This document shows positions 8,264-17,274 of a stretch of DNA of 64,000 nt, piece after piece. Where the stretch lies: contig NZ_CANNFH010000005.1 of NCBI RefSeq assembly GCF_947503875.1, positions 62,001-126,000 on the forward strand, written 5' to 3'. Origin of the DNA: an uncultured Polaribacter sp. (GTDB taxonomy: Bacteria; Bacteroidota; Bacteroidia; Flavobacteriales; Flavobacteriaceae). A model generated the notes under the pieces. That model was not told the origin of the DNA. It did no database searches and saw only the letters and a program-made list of their open reading frames with translations. The translations under genes and the position numbers were made by a program. How positions within the stretch are numbered: position 1 is the first letter of the stretch; the number at the start of each line of letters is the position of its first letter.

Positions 8264-11200
8264 TTATATTTTTTTCAATATTTCTAAGGCCGTTTTTACA
8301 GAGTCTATTCGTATAAATGTAATTAATAAACGCAATCCGTTTTTGGTTTGCTTTTCTTTCATTACACAACTTTTAGAATTGTTTTTTAAATAATTTAGCA
8401 TGCTAGAAAATGCTGCTGTTTGGTAAAAATCACTTTGTTGATCAGATACAAAATACCCCAACATTCTTTTTTGCTTTAAAATTACTTTTTCTAAACCTAG
8501 TTTTTTGGCCAACCATTTTATTCTTACAGAATCTAATAAGTCTGCTACTTGTGTTGGGTATTCTCCAAATCTATCTGTAATTTCAGTTTCAAAAACTTGT
8601 AATTCTTCTTCAGTTTCTAAAGTGCCTAATTTGTTATATAATGCTAATCTTTCAGTTATTGAATTGATATAATCATCAGGAAACAAAATCTCAAAATCAG
8701 TATCAATGGTTACCTCTTTTACATATTCTTTTGGTTTGCTATTGTCTGTAGGATATAAATCTGCGAATTCATTTTCCTTCAATTCTTCAATAGCCTCCTG
8801 TAGTATTTTTTGATAGGTATCAAAACCAATATCGTTTATAAATCCACTTTGTTCTCCGCCCAATAAATCACCTGCACCTCTAATTTCTAAATCTTTCATG
8901 GCAATGTTTATTCCACTTCCTAAATCAGAAAATAATACGAGTGCTTCTATACGTTTTCTAGCATCATCTGTCATCATATGGTAAGGTGGTGTTATAAAAT
9001 AACAGAATGCTTTTTTATTAGAACGCCCAACTCTACCTCGCATTTGGTGTAAATCAGACAAACCAAAATTGTTGGCATTATTTATAAAAATAGTATTGGC
9101 ATTTGGCACATCTAAACCACTTTCTATAATAGTTGTAGAAACCAAAACATCAAAATCTCCTGCCATAAAACCAAGCATTAATGCTTCTAGTTTTTTGCCT
9201 TCCATTTGGCCATGGCCAATTCCAATTTTTGCAGATGGTACTAATCTTTGCAGTAAACCTGCCACTTCATTTATGTTTTCTATTCTATTATGAATAAAAA
9301 ATACTTGTCCACCTCTAGAAACTTCATAAGAAATAGCATCTCTTATCGTTTCTTCGCTAAAGCGGATGACGTTACTTTCTATAGGATGTCTGTTTGGTGG
9401 TGGCGTTTTAATAACCGATAAATCTCTAGCTGCCATTAAACTAAACTGTAAAGTTCTAGGAATGGGCGTTGCAGTTAAAGTTAAGGTATCTACATTTTCT
9501 TTTAACGTTTTTAATTTATCTTTTACTGCAACCCCAAATTTTTGCTCTTCATCTATAATTAAAAGTCCTAAATCTTTAAATTGTAAACGTTTGTTGGTTA
9601 ATTGATGTGTACCAATAATAATATCTACAGAACCATCATTTACACCTTCTATTGCTGCCGTTTTTTGTTTCGCAGTTCTGAAACGGTTTAAATAATCTAT
9701 TCTTACAGGAAAATCTTTTAAACGCTCAGAAAAGGTTTTGTAATGTTGAAAAGCCAAAATAGTAGTAGGTACTAAAATAGCAACTTGTTTGCCATTATCT
9801 ACTGCTTTAAAAGCAGCTCTTACAGCAACCTCTGTTTTACCAAAACCAACATCTCCACAGACTAATCTGTCCATAGGTTGTTCTTTTTCCATATCGTTTT
9901 TTACATCTTGCGTAGCAGTAAATTGATCTGGAGTATCTTCATACATAAAACTACCTTCTAATTCATGCTGAATGTGTGTATCTGGCCCAAAAGCAACGCC
10001 TTTTTGTAGTTTTCTTTTGGCATATAACTGAATTAAATTAAACGCAATATGTTTAACTCTTGCTTTGGTTTTTTGTTTGATTTTTTTCCAAGCGCCAGAA
10101 CCTAATTTGTAAATTTTAGGCGTTTTACCATCTTTACCATTAAATTTAGAAATCTTATGAAGCGAGTGAATACTTACATATAAAATGTCTCTTTCTCCAT
10201 ACACTAATTTTATAGCTTCCTGCTTTTTGCCTTGAACATCTATTTTTTGCAAACCACCAAATTTCCCAATTCCGTGATCCATGTGGGTTACATAATCGCC
10301 AATTTCTAATTTGTTAAGTTCTTGTAAGGTAATGGCTTGTTTTTTTGCATAACCATTTTTTAGACGAAATTTATGATAACGTTCAAAAATTTGATGATCT
10401 GTATAACAAACTAATCTATTGTCTACATCTACAAAACCTTGGTATAAAGGAAAAACAACGGTTTCATAATGTACTTTTTTTTCTGAATCGTCAAAAATAT
10501 CTTGAAAACGTTTGGCTTGTTGCTCGTTTGCACAAAAAATATAATTGGTAAAGCCGCCTTTATGATATTCTTCTAAATTGTCTATTAATAAGTTGAATTG
10601 CTTATTAAAAGAAGGTTGAGGTATGGTGTTGAATTTAATACTATCTTCTGCGTTATTTAACGCCAATTCTTTAGAATCTGAAACAAGTTTAGCGTGTTGC
10701 TTTGTGCCAAGATTAACTAAACTAAATGCTTTTAATTGGTTGATGATAAAATCGCCATCACAAAACAATTCCGATGGTTTTGCATGTTTTATTTCTTTGG
10801 ATAACTTCTCAAAAGCTTCATTCGATTTTTCATAAAACTTATCTAAATTTCCTTTTAATAAATCGATATTTTTGGTAAAAACGATGGTTTTAGAGGGAAT
10901 GTATTTTAAGAAACTCTCTCTGTTTTCTTGTAAGGTTTTGTTCTCTACATTGGGCATAATAGAAACTTTTTTAAGTTTCTCTGTAGACAATTGTGTTTCC
11001 ACATCAAAAGTTCTGATACTGTCTATTTCATCGCCAAAAAATTCTATTCTGTAAGGTTCATCATTAGAAAAAGAAAACACATCTATAATTCCACCTCTCA
11101 CAGAAAAATCTCCGGGTTCTGTAACAAAATCTACTCGTTTAAATTTGTATTCAAACAAAACTTCGTTTACAAAATCTAAAGACAAATTTTCGCCAACAGT

Positions 11201-11635
11201 AACTTTTAAGGTGTTTTTGTCGAGTTCTTTTTTAGTAACTACTTTTTCAAATAAAGCAGTTGGATAGGTAACAATTACAGCAGGTTTTTTACGTGAATTT
11301 ATACGGTTTAAAACCTCTGAACGTAATAAAACATTGGCATTGTCTGTTTCTTCTATTTGATAAGGTCTTCTGTAAGAACCAGGATAAAAAAGCACATTAT
11401 TATCACCTAATAATTGCTCTAAATCGTTTAAATGATACGCAGCTTCTTCTTTATCATTAAAAATTAAAAGAAAGGGTTTTTCTGCTTTTTTAAAGGTTTC
11501 AGAAATCACAAAAGACAACGAAGATCCTACCAAATTCTGCATTTGAATTTGGTTTTTTTCTTGTTGTAGTTGTTGAATTAACTGCGAAACATTCGCAGAC
11601 GTTTGGTATTGGTTTACAATATGCTGCTTGCTCAA
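8264..11635 (-). CDS. mfd: Transcription-repair coupling factor Mfd
   Basis: This 1123-residue ATP-dependent translocase removes stalled RNA polymerase and recruits UvrA to lesions. Domains in order are a UvrB-like N-terminal region, a CarD-like RNA polymerase interaction domain ('IGDYVTHMDHGIGKFGGL'), RecG-like helicase motifs with Walker A 'GDVGFGKTEV', the DEEQ box in 'LIIDEEQKFG', 'TATPIPRTL', and the C-terminal TRCF domain. The start is TTG at 11635, since no ATG is near; a TACATTTG -7 element lies at 11659-11652. A diverged duplicate of its last 158 codons lies at 3364-3838, so the present 3' end may be recombinant. The last few residues of the two copies differ. Confidence 0.97.
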   Translation of the reverse strand: MSKQHIVNQYQTSANVSQLIQQLQQEKNQIQMQNLVGSSLSFVISETFKKAEKPFLLIFNDKEEAAYHLNDLEQLLGDNNVLFYPGSYRRPYQIEETDNANVLLRSEVLNRINSRKKPAVIVTYPTALFEKVVTKKELDKNTLKVTVGENLSLDFVNEVLFEYKFKRVDFVTEPGDFSVRGGIIDVFSFSNDEPYRIEFFGDEIDSIRTFDVETQLSTEKLKKVSIMPNVENKTLQENRESFLKYIPSKTIVFTKNIDLLKGNLDKFYEKSNEAFEKLSKEIKHAKPSELFCDGDFIINQLKAFSLVNLGTKQHAKLVSDSKELALNNAEDSIKFNTIPQPSFNKQFNLLIDNLEEYHKGGFTNYIFCANEQQAKRFQDIFDDSEKKVHYETVVFPLYQGFVDVDNRLVCYTDHQIFERYHKFRLKNGYAKKQAITLQELNKLEIGDYVTHMDHGIGKFGGLQKIDVQGKKQEAIKLVYGERDILYVSIHSLHKISKFNGKDGKTPKIYKLGSGAWKKIKQKTKARVKHIAFNLIQLYAKRKLQKGVAFGPDTHIQHELEGSFMYEDTPDQFTATQDVKNDMEKEQPMDRLVCGDVGFGKTEVAVRAAFKAVDNGKQVAILVPTTILAFQHYKTFSERLKDFPVRIDYLNRFRTAKQKTAAIEGVNDGSVDIIIGTHQLTNKRLQFKDLGLLIIDEEQKFGVAVKDKLKTLKENVDTLTLTATPIPRTLQFSLMAARDLSVIKTPPPNRHPIESNVIRFSEETIRDAISYEVSRGGQVFFIHNRIENINEVAGLLQRLVPSAKIGIGHGQMEGKKLEALMLGFMAGDFDVLVSTTIIESGLDVPNANTIFINNANNFGLSDLHQMRGRVGRSNKKAFCYFITPPYHMMTDDARKRIEALVLFSDLGSGINIAMKDLEIRGAGDLLGGEQSGFINDIGFDTYQKILQEAIEELKENEFADLYPTDNSKPKEYVKEVTIDTDFEILFPDDYINSITERLALYNKLGTLETEEELQVFETEITDRFGEYPTQVADLLDSVRIKWLAKKLGLEKVILKQKRMLGYFVSDQQSDFYQTAAFSSMLNYLKNNSKSCVMKEKQTKNGLRLLITFIRIDSVKTALEILKKI

Positions 11636-11747
11636 CTCGGTAATTTTTATGCAAATGTAATACCAATATCAGTAAAAACCCATTAAAAAGCACTTTCCAA
11701 TTTTATTTAAAGTTAATTATTAGATTTCTTAACTTTAATTTTAAGAT

Positions 11748-12236
11748 TTAATGGTTCGCTTCCTCTAAAATAGCAATCATTTTTTTAGAAGAAATGTATT
11801 GAAAATCTCTTTGAAGTACTGTAAAATCTGGATTTAAAATTAGAGTTAAAGGCAAAGAAAAATTTGCATTTGGTCTTTGGCCTAAAAGTTTTGGAATTTC
11901 GTGCGTTGGTCTTCTGCTTTTACCAATTTCTTTGTTTTTAAATACTTTTCCACCAAAGGAGATGTTTTCTTTGTATTCTGCATCCATTTTTACAGCGTAA
12001 AAATTAGTGTTTAGAAGATTAATAACCGTTTGATTTTTAAATGCAGCAGCATCCATTTTTTTACAATAGGCACACCAATCTGCATAAAAATTTATAAATA
12101 CTTTTTTGGGTTTAACCGCTAAAGAATCTTCTAATTGCTCAAAAGTTAGCCAATTAATTTTCTGGTTTTGTGCTTTTATTTCATCCGAAGAAAAAATAAC
12201 AAAACATAGCAAGAGAAAACCAAATGTAAATTTCAT
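11748..12236 (-). CDS. Thioredoxin-fold secreted protein
   Basis: I place the start at the ATG at 12236 because it gives a clean signal peptide ('MKFTFGFLLLCFVIFSSDEIKAQ'). A longer frame reaches 12263 and would overlap the receptor gene. The mature part, about 140 residues, is a thioredoxin-like fold with the redox motif 'WCAYC' inside 'NFYADWCAYCKKMDAAAF', and later 'HEIPKLLGQRPNANFSLPLT'. It probably acts as a periplasmic disulfide reductase or oxidase. It lies 10 bases after the stop of the metal-linked TonB receptor gene, in the same direction, so the pair is likely one operon and possibly under the same metal control. Confidence 0.82.
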   Translation of the reverse strand: MKFTFGFLLLCFVIFSSDEIKAQNQKINWLTFEQLEDSLAVKPKKVFINFYADWCAYCKKMDAAAFKNQTVINLLNTNFYAVKMDAEYKENISFGGKVFKNKEIGKSRRPTHEIPKLLGQRPNANFSLPLTLILNPDFTVLQRDFQYISSKKMIAILEEANH

Positions 12237-12246
12237 GGATTTGTGT

Positions 12247-14604
12247 TTAATGTAATTTACCAAATTTTATACCAATAAATACTGTTCTTGGAGCTGCAGG
12301 TCCATAAACATAGTCAGAATCTCTTGTTGGTCCTGTATCAAAATCGTCTTGAAAACTATTAAATATATTTTTTACACCACCAGAAAAAGTAATCATAAAA
12401 TCATCAGAAAAATCGATATGAGATTCTAATTTTATATTTAAATCGAAAAAAGATTGGGTTTCATTTAACTGTAAAAAACCAGTATCGCTGACTACCAAAG
12501 GCACTATCATGCTACCTGTATAGGTACCTGTAAGATCTACATTAAATTTTTCTGAAGGAATATAAGTTGTGTTTACATAACCGTATAAATTAGGTGTTCT
12601 TGTAAATTCGTCTATAATAATATCTGTTTCTCCAATAGTTCCATCAGTTTCAAAAATAACTTGTGGCTCGTCATAAATAGCTTTTTGTAAAGTTCCACCC
12701 AATTGAAATTGCCATTTAGGATTAGGAGAATAACCAGCTTCAAAATTAGTACCATAAACTTTTGCGCCAGAACCATTTCTAACTTCTTCTAAAATAGAAC
12801 CATTTGGCAAAACACTACCTGTGCTAACTAAGGTAAACGGATTTTCTAAAACCGTGTAAAAACCTTCCACTAAAAAATCCATTTGTGCCAAGCCTTTGGA
12901 TTTAGAGTAATTGAAAGAACCTGTGTATGCGTTAGAATATTCTGTATTTAAATCGTCTGAAAGAATTACAAATTGTGGCTCGCCACCAACACTAGAAATG
13001 TGCAAATCTTCATTAAAAGCTTGTGGTGCTCTAAATCCACGAGCATAACCACCTCTAAATTTTAAAGCCTCTGTAAATAAGTAGGAAAAGGTAAGTCTTG
13101 GTGAAAGCGCAGTTTGATTTAGAGAAATTTCTCTTTCTACATTTCCAACAGTATATTCTCCATCTACATTTACATTGTCTAATCTTGCGCCCAATAAAGC
13201 TGTAAATTTTGTGGTTGGTTTCCACTCATATTGTGCATAGGTACCAAAAGCATTTACAGTTTGGTCTATTAATCTGTTATAACCTGCAATAATATCTTCT
13301 GTTGCAGTATGGTTGCCTTCTAAACCAACCGTTAAAACATCATTGGTGAAATTTTTTGTAAACTGTAAACCATTTACCCAAGCCAAATCTTTGGTGGTAC
13401 CAAAAGCATTGTTTGCAGTTATGCTGTCTTGCCTTGTTCTTCCACCACCTAAACCGCCATAATAACTATCTCTATTGGTGTTGGATACAGAAGTGTACAA
13501 TTGTAATTTCTTAGAATAATCTTTACTATTTAATTCATATTCTGCGCCACCAATAAAAGTATCATGACTTAATTCTTCTGTAATGTCTGTAAATTGCGGT
13601 GCTAAATCTAGGTTGTTTCCACCACGTCTATACTCATTAATTGCATTTAAATTTATAGAAATTTTACTTCTATCATTAGGTTTTAAAAAAGCTTTTGCAC
13701 CAACAGTATTGTTTCTAAGTGCTACTAATTCTGTAAAACCATCGCCATCAAAATCTAAACTTTCTCTATTTCTGTAATTACCAAATAAAGTAAAGCCACT
13801 ATTGAGATCGTCTGCCACAACAGAACTATTAAAAGTAAGTACTTTATCTGCTGCTTCACCATTAATTAATGCCAAATTAGAACCAACTTCCCAAGTATTT
13901 AAAATAGGATCTTTAGTAATAATATTTACAGTTCCTGCAATGGCATTTGAGCCAAAAAGGGCAGAACCACCACTTCTAACCACTTCTATTCTGTCTATAA
14001 TATTTGTAGGAATTTGCTCTAAACCATAAACTCCAATTAGAGAAGAAAATACAGGTCTACTATTTAATAAAACCTGTGTGTAAGCCCCTTCTAAACCATT
14101 TAATCTTACTTGTGTAAAGCCACAATTTTGGCAGTTATTTTCTACTCTTACACCAGGTGCAAAATTTAAACCATCTGCTACAGAAAGCGATTGTGTTGCA
14201 TTTAATAATCTTGGTTTTATAGAAGAAACAATAACAGGTGCATTGCGTTTTTCTACTCTATTTCTAGTGGCACTAACCACAACTTCATCTAAACCCAAAC
14301 GATCTTCAATAAGTACAAAATCTATTTTTCGTTGCTCATTTTTTTTGATTGTTATTTTTTTTGAAATTTTTCGATACCCTTGAGAACTTACCTCTATTAA
14401 GATGTCTTTACCTGGTTTTAAATTTAGAGTGTATGCTCCATTAATATCTGTATTTGTGCCTTCTGCACCGCCTTTTACATAAACAAACGTAAACGGAATT
14501 GGTTCTCCTTTTGCAGTTACTGTACCAGAAATAGTAGTGTTTTGTGCAGTTAATTTTGCAGAAAATACTAATATAAATAAAGTTAAGAGTGTTTTAAGTT
14601 TCAT
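12247..14604 (-). CDS. TonB-dependent receptor, probably for a metal or metal complex
   Basis: The 785-residue protein has a signal peptide (1 to about 20), a CarboxypepD_reg-like domain (about 22-105), a plug with 'DEVVVSATRNRVEKRNAPV' and 'SGGSALFGSNAIAGTVNIIT', and a barrel ending in 'VFIGIKFGKLH'. The plug has a cysteine pair in 'NNCQNCGFTQVRLNG', a possible metal-binding or redox site. It is divergent from a DtxR/MntR-type regulator that leads a metal ABC importer, and a palindromic operator lies between the two promoters. Outer-membrane uptake of Mn, Fe or Zn or a chelate is therefore the best guess. The exact substrate cannot be read from sequence. Confidence 0.88.
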   Translation of the reverse strand: MKLKTLLTLFILVFSAKLTAQNTTISGTVTAKGEPIPFTFVYVKGGAEGTNTDINGAYTLNLKPGKDILIEVSSQGYRKISKKITIKKNEQRKIDFVLIEDRLGLDEVVVSATRNRVEKRNAPVIVSSIKPRLLNATQSLSVADGLNFAPGVRVENNCQNCGFTQVRLNGLEGAYTQVLLNSRPVFSSLIGVYGLEQIPTNIIDRIEVVRSGGSALFGSNAIAGTVNIITKDPILNTWEVGSNLALINGEAADKVLTFNSSVVADDLNSGFTLFGNYRNRESLDFDGDGFTELVALRNNTVGAKAFLKPNDRSKISINLNAINEYRRGGNNLDLAPQFTDITEELSHDTFIGGAEYELNSKDYSKKLQLYTSVSNTNRDSYYGGLGGGRTRQDSITANNAFGTTKDLAWVNGLQFTKNFTNDVLTVGLEGNHTATEDIIAGYNRLIDQTVNAFGTYAQYEWKPTTKFTALLGARLDNVNVDGEYTVGNVEREISLNQTALSPRLTFSYLFTEALKFRGGYARGFRAPQAFNEDLHISSVGGEPQFVILSDDLNTEYSNAYTGSFNYSKSKGLAQMDFLVEGFYTVLENPFTLVSTGSVLPNGSILEEVRNGSGAKVYGTNFEAGYSPNPKWQFQLGGTLQKAIYDEPQVIFETDGTIGETDIIIDEFTRTPNLYGYVNTTYIPSEKFNVDLTGTYTGSMIVPLVVSDTGFLQLNETQSFFDLNIKLESHIDFSDDFMITFSGGVKNIFNSFQDDFDTGPTRDSDYVYGPAAPRTVFIGIKFGKLH

Positions 14605-14668
14605 TTGTTTGAATCAATTTTAAAATACTTTATTGTATTTATTTAGAATTAATAAAATTTATTTTCTG

Positions 14669-14676
14669 CAAATATA
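14669..14676 (-). promoter_or_regulatory. -7 element (TATATTTG) of the receptor gene
   Basis: On the minus strand the sequence TATATTTG matches the Bacteroidota TAnnTTTG consensus, about 65 bases before the receptor start. The expected -33 position falls inside the palindrome at 14681-14704. A regulator bound there would therefore block this promoter. Confidence 0.5.
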
Positions 14677-14680
14677 ATAA

Positions 14681-14704
14681 AATTTTTAGGTTAGTCTAAA
14701 AATT
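14681..14704. promoter_or_regulatory. Palindromic operator between TonB receptor and DtxR/MntR-type regulator
   Basis: A perfect inverted repeat has 9-base arms, AATTTTTAG and CTAAAAATT, around GTTAGT. The core TTAGGTTAGTCTAA matches the left part of the classical DtxR box (TTAGGTTAGGCTAACCTAA) at 13 of 14 positions. It lies between divergent -7 elements (14676-14669 and 14727-14734), covering both expected -33 regions. It is probably bound by the regulator encoded next to it. Confidence 0.65.
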
Positions 14705-14726
14705 ATTTTTATAAGAATAAAAAGTT

Positions 14727-14734
14727 TATCTTTG
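14727..14734 (+). promoter_or_regulatory. -7 element (TATCTTTG) of the regulator and ABC operon
   Basis: TATCTTTG fits the TAnnTTTG consensus and lies 18 bases before the ATG at 14753. The -33 region would overlap the right arm of the palindrome. This is consistent with autoregulation of the regulator gene and the transporter genes behind it. Confidence 0.5.
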
Positions 14735-14752
14735 TTATCTAAATAAAATTTG

Positions 14753-15406
14753 ATGTTTACACATTCAGAAGAAAATTATTTAAAGACCATTTACCATTTA
14801 GAGTTAGATTCTAAAAAGGGAATTAGCACCAATGCAATTGCAAAAAGTTTAGCAACAAAAGCATCTTCTGTAACAGATATGGTTAAAAAACTTTCTGAGA
14901 AAGAAGTTGTGGTTTATAAAAAATACAAAGGGGTTACATTAACAGCTTTTGGAAAAAAAACAGCAGCTAATATTGTTAGAAAACATCGTTTGTGGGAGGT
15001 GTTTTTGGTGGAAAAATTAAATTTTTCTTGGGATGAAGTGCATGAGGTTGCAGAACAATTAGAACATATAAAATCGCCAAAATTAATTAATCAATTAGAT
15101 GCTTTTTTAAGCTTTCCAACGCATGATCCTCATGGAGATCCAATTCCAGATAAAGATGGAAATTTAAAAACGATAGAGAAAAGTTTATTATCAACTTTAC
15201 AAAAAAACGAAAGTGGTATTTGTGTTGGTGTAGATGATTCTTCGTCTGAATTTTTACAGTTTTTAGATAAAAAAGGCATTGTTTTAGGTAAAAAGATAGC
15301 TGTTTTAGAAAAAGAAGAGTTTGATGATTCTTTGTTGATAGTAATTGAAGATAAAAAATTGTCAATCTCAAATAAAATAGCAAACAACCTTTATATTAAG
15401 AAATAA
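14753..15406 (+). CDS. Metal-dependent transcriptional regulator (DtxR/MntR family)
   Basis: The 217-residue protein begins at ATG 14753; a TTG one codon earlier is less likely. The N-terminal winged helix contains 'SEENYLKTIYHLE', 'STNAIAKSLATKASSVTDMVKKL' and 'LTAFGKKTAANIVRKHRLWEVFLVEKL'. The dimerisation and metal-binding part follows, with 'HEVAEQLEHIKSPKLINQLDAFL'. A C-terminal SH3-like FeoA-type domain (about 145-217) completes it. The E and H ligands of the DtxR family are present. It most likely represses the divergent receptor and its own ABC importer operon when Mn or Fe is bound, through the palindrome at 14681-14704. The binding-protein gene starts 6 bases after its stop. Confidence 0.92.
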   Translation: MFTHSEENYLKTIYHLELDSKKGISTNAIAKSLATKASSVTDMVKKLSEKEVVVYKKYKGVTLTAFGKKTAANIVRKHRLWEVFLVEKLNFSWDEVHEVAEQLEHIKSPKLINQLDAFLSFPTHDPHGDPIPDKDGNLKTIEKSLLSTLQKNESGICVGVDDSSSEFLQFLDKKGIVLGKKIAVLEKEEFDDSLLIVIEDKKLSISNKIANNLYIKK

Positions 15407-15412
15407 ATAAAG

Positions 15413-16321
15413 ATGAAACAATATATAATTTTAGTGTTCTTGGTAACTTTTTTTTCTTGTAAACAAGAGGTAAAAAAGAATGGCAAATTACAAGTGGTAA
15501 CTACAACTACCATGATTACTGATTTGGTAAAAAATATTGGTGGCAATAAAATTGATGTGCAAGGTTTAATGGGAGCAGGCGTAGATCCGCATTTGTATAA
15601 AGCAAGTGAAGGAGATGTAAGTAAATTATTTAATGCTGATGCCATTGTGTATAATGGCTTGCATTTAGAAGGGAAATTAGAAGATGTTTTTGAGAAAATG
15701 CGTCATCAAAATAAAAAAACAATTGCAGTTGCTGATATTATTGATAAAAATACCCTAATAGGTTCTGAATATTTTGCTTCTAATTATGATCCTCATATTT
15801 GGTTTGATATTAATAATTGGGAGTTGATTACCCAATTTGTGGTAGATCAATTAGTGGTTTTGGATGCTAAAAATGCTGCAACCTATAAAGAAAACGGTAC
15901 AGAATATTTAAAAAAATTAGCAGCTTTAAAAGCTGAAATTCAGCAAGAAATAAACAAATTACCTGTAGATAAGCGAATTTTAGTAACTGCACACGATGCT
16001 TTTAATTATTTTGGGAAAGAATTTCAATTTAATGTTGTGGGCTTGCAAGGTTTATCAACAGCAACAGAAGCTGGCGTAAAAGACGTTCAAAAAATGGCTG
16101 CTTTTATTGAAGAAAATGAGGTGAAAGCAATTTTTGTAGAAAGTTCTGTGCCAAAAAGAACGGTAGAAGCTTTGCAAGAAGCTGTAAGGGCAAAAGGCAA
16201 AGAAGTTTTAATTGGTGGTACTTTATATTCTGATGCTTTAGGAAGTACAGGAACTTTAGAAGGTACTTATATTGGAATGTATAAACACAATGTAAATACC
16301 ATTGTAAACGCTTTAAAATAA
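15413..16321 (+). CDS. Metal ABC transporter substrate-binding lipoprotein (TroA/ZnuA family)
   Basis: This 302-residue protein has a lipoprotein signal with the cysteine at residue 16 ('FFSCKQ'). The family ligands are visible: H60 in 'DPHLYKAS', H128 in 'DPHIWFD', H194 in 'TAHDAFNYF' and D274 in 'YSDALG'. The histidine at the third site resembles TroA and zinc-type proteins rather than the glutamate of PsaA-type manganese proteins, so Zn or Mn is likely. It binds metal in the periplasm and hands it to the two permeases encoded downstream. It lies 4 bases before the ATPase gene in one operon with the regulator. Confidence 0.93.
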   Translation: MKQYIILVFLVTFFSCKQEVKKNGKLQVVTTTTMITDLVKNIGGNKIDVQGLMGAGVDPHLYKASEGDVSKLFNADAIVYNGLHLEGKLEDVFEKMRHQNKKTIAVADIIDKNTLIGSEYFASNYDPHIWFDINNWELITQFVVDQLVVLDAKNAATYKENGTEYLKKLAALKAEIQQEINKLPVDKRILVTAHDAFNYFGKEFQFNVVGLQGLSTATEAGVKDVQKMAAFIEENEVKAIFVESSVPKRTVEALQEAVRAKGKEVLIGGTLYSDALGSTGTLEGTYIGMYKHNVNTIVNALK

Positions 16322-16325
16322 CACT

Positions 16326-17066
16326 ATGGAATCTCAAAAAATAGCGATTGCTGTAGATGATTTAACAGTTGCTTACAACTACAAACCTGTTTTGTGGGAT
16401 ATTGATTTGGTAATACCAGAAGGTGTTTTAATGGCAATTGTAGGGCCAAATGGAGCTGGAAAATCTACATTAATAAAGTCTATACTAGGAATTATAGATC
16501 CAATTGCAGGTAGTATTTCCATTTATGGAAAATCGTATGATAAACAACGAAAATTGGTGGGTTATGTACCACAAAAGGGAAGTGTAGATTGGGATTTTCC
16601 AACAACGGCTTTAGATGTTGTAAAAATGGGAACGTATGGAAGTTTAGGCTGGATTAAAAGACCAGGTAAAAAAGAACAAAAAACGGCTTTAGAATCTTTA
16701 GAAAAAGTGGGCATGTTGGCTTTTAAAGACCGACAAATAAATCAGCTTTCTGGAGGACAACAACAACGTGTTTTTTTAGCCAGAGCTTTGGCGCAAGATG
16801 CAGCTATCTATTTTATGGATGAACCTTTTCAAGGAGTTGATGCCATTACAGAAATTACAATTATAAATATTTTAAAAGAATTACGAAAAGCAGGAAAAAC
16901 GGTGGTTGTTGTGCATCACGATTTACAAACCGTGCCAGAATATTTTGATTGGGTTACTTTTTTAAACGTAAAAAAAATAGCAACAGGTCCTGTAAAAGAA
17001 ATTTTTAATGATGATAATTTAACAAAAACCTACGGAATTAATTATAAGGTTAGTGTGCAGCAGTAA
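16326..17066 (+). CDS. Metal ABC transporter ATP-binding protein
   Basis: The 246-residue ATPase shows Walker A 'GPNGAGKST' (residues 40-48), the Q-loop in '[15 protein letters not shown]', the ABC signature 'LSGGQQQR', Walker B '[13 protein letters not shown]' and the H-loop 'VVVHHDL'. The '[19 protein letters not shown]' segment is typical of the manganese/zinc importer branch. It energises the two permeases encoded downstream. A spacer of about 208 bases, including a 119-base heptamer repeat, separates it from the next gene, which is unusual within this otherwise tight operon. Confidence 0.95.
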   Translation: MESQKIAIAVDDLTVAYNYKPVLWDIDLVIPEGVLMAIVGPNGAGKSTLIKSILGIIDPIAGSISIYGKSYDKQRKLVGYVPQKGSVDWDFPTTALDVVKMGTYGSLGWIKRPGKKEQKTALESLEKVGMLAFKDRQINQLSGGQQQRVFLARALAQDAAIYFMDEPFQGVDAITEITIINILKELRKAGKTVVVVHHDLQTVPEYFDWVTFLNVKKIATGPVKEIFNDDNLTKTYGINYKVSVQQ

Positions 17067-17132
17067 GTTAATAATTATCAATTATGAATTGTTAATTACA
17101 AGTTTGGAGTTTTAATTTAATTATTTTAAATT

Positions 17133-17251
17133 CCATAAACCATAAACCATAAACCATAAACCATAAACCATAAACCATAAACCATAAACCATAAACCATA
17201 AACCATAAACCACAAACCACAAACCACAAACCACAAACCACAAACCACAAA
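17133..17251. repeat. Heptamer tandem repeat (11 x CCATAAA, then 6 x CCACAAA)
   Basis: Seventeen perfect 7-base units run without interruption, the first eleven CCATAAA and the last six CCACAAA. The repeat sits inside the metal importer operon, between the ATPase gene and the first permease. CCATAAA carries a TAA, so repeated units close all three forward frames; CCACAAA units are open. A related heptamer array lies between atpD and atpC (26032-26094). The unit length recalls the short tandemly repeated repetitive sequences of cyanobacteria. Copy number is likely to vary between strains. Confidence 0.95.
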
Positions 17252-17274
17252 CTAACAGTCAAAACCAAAAAACC

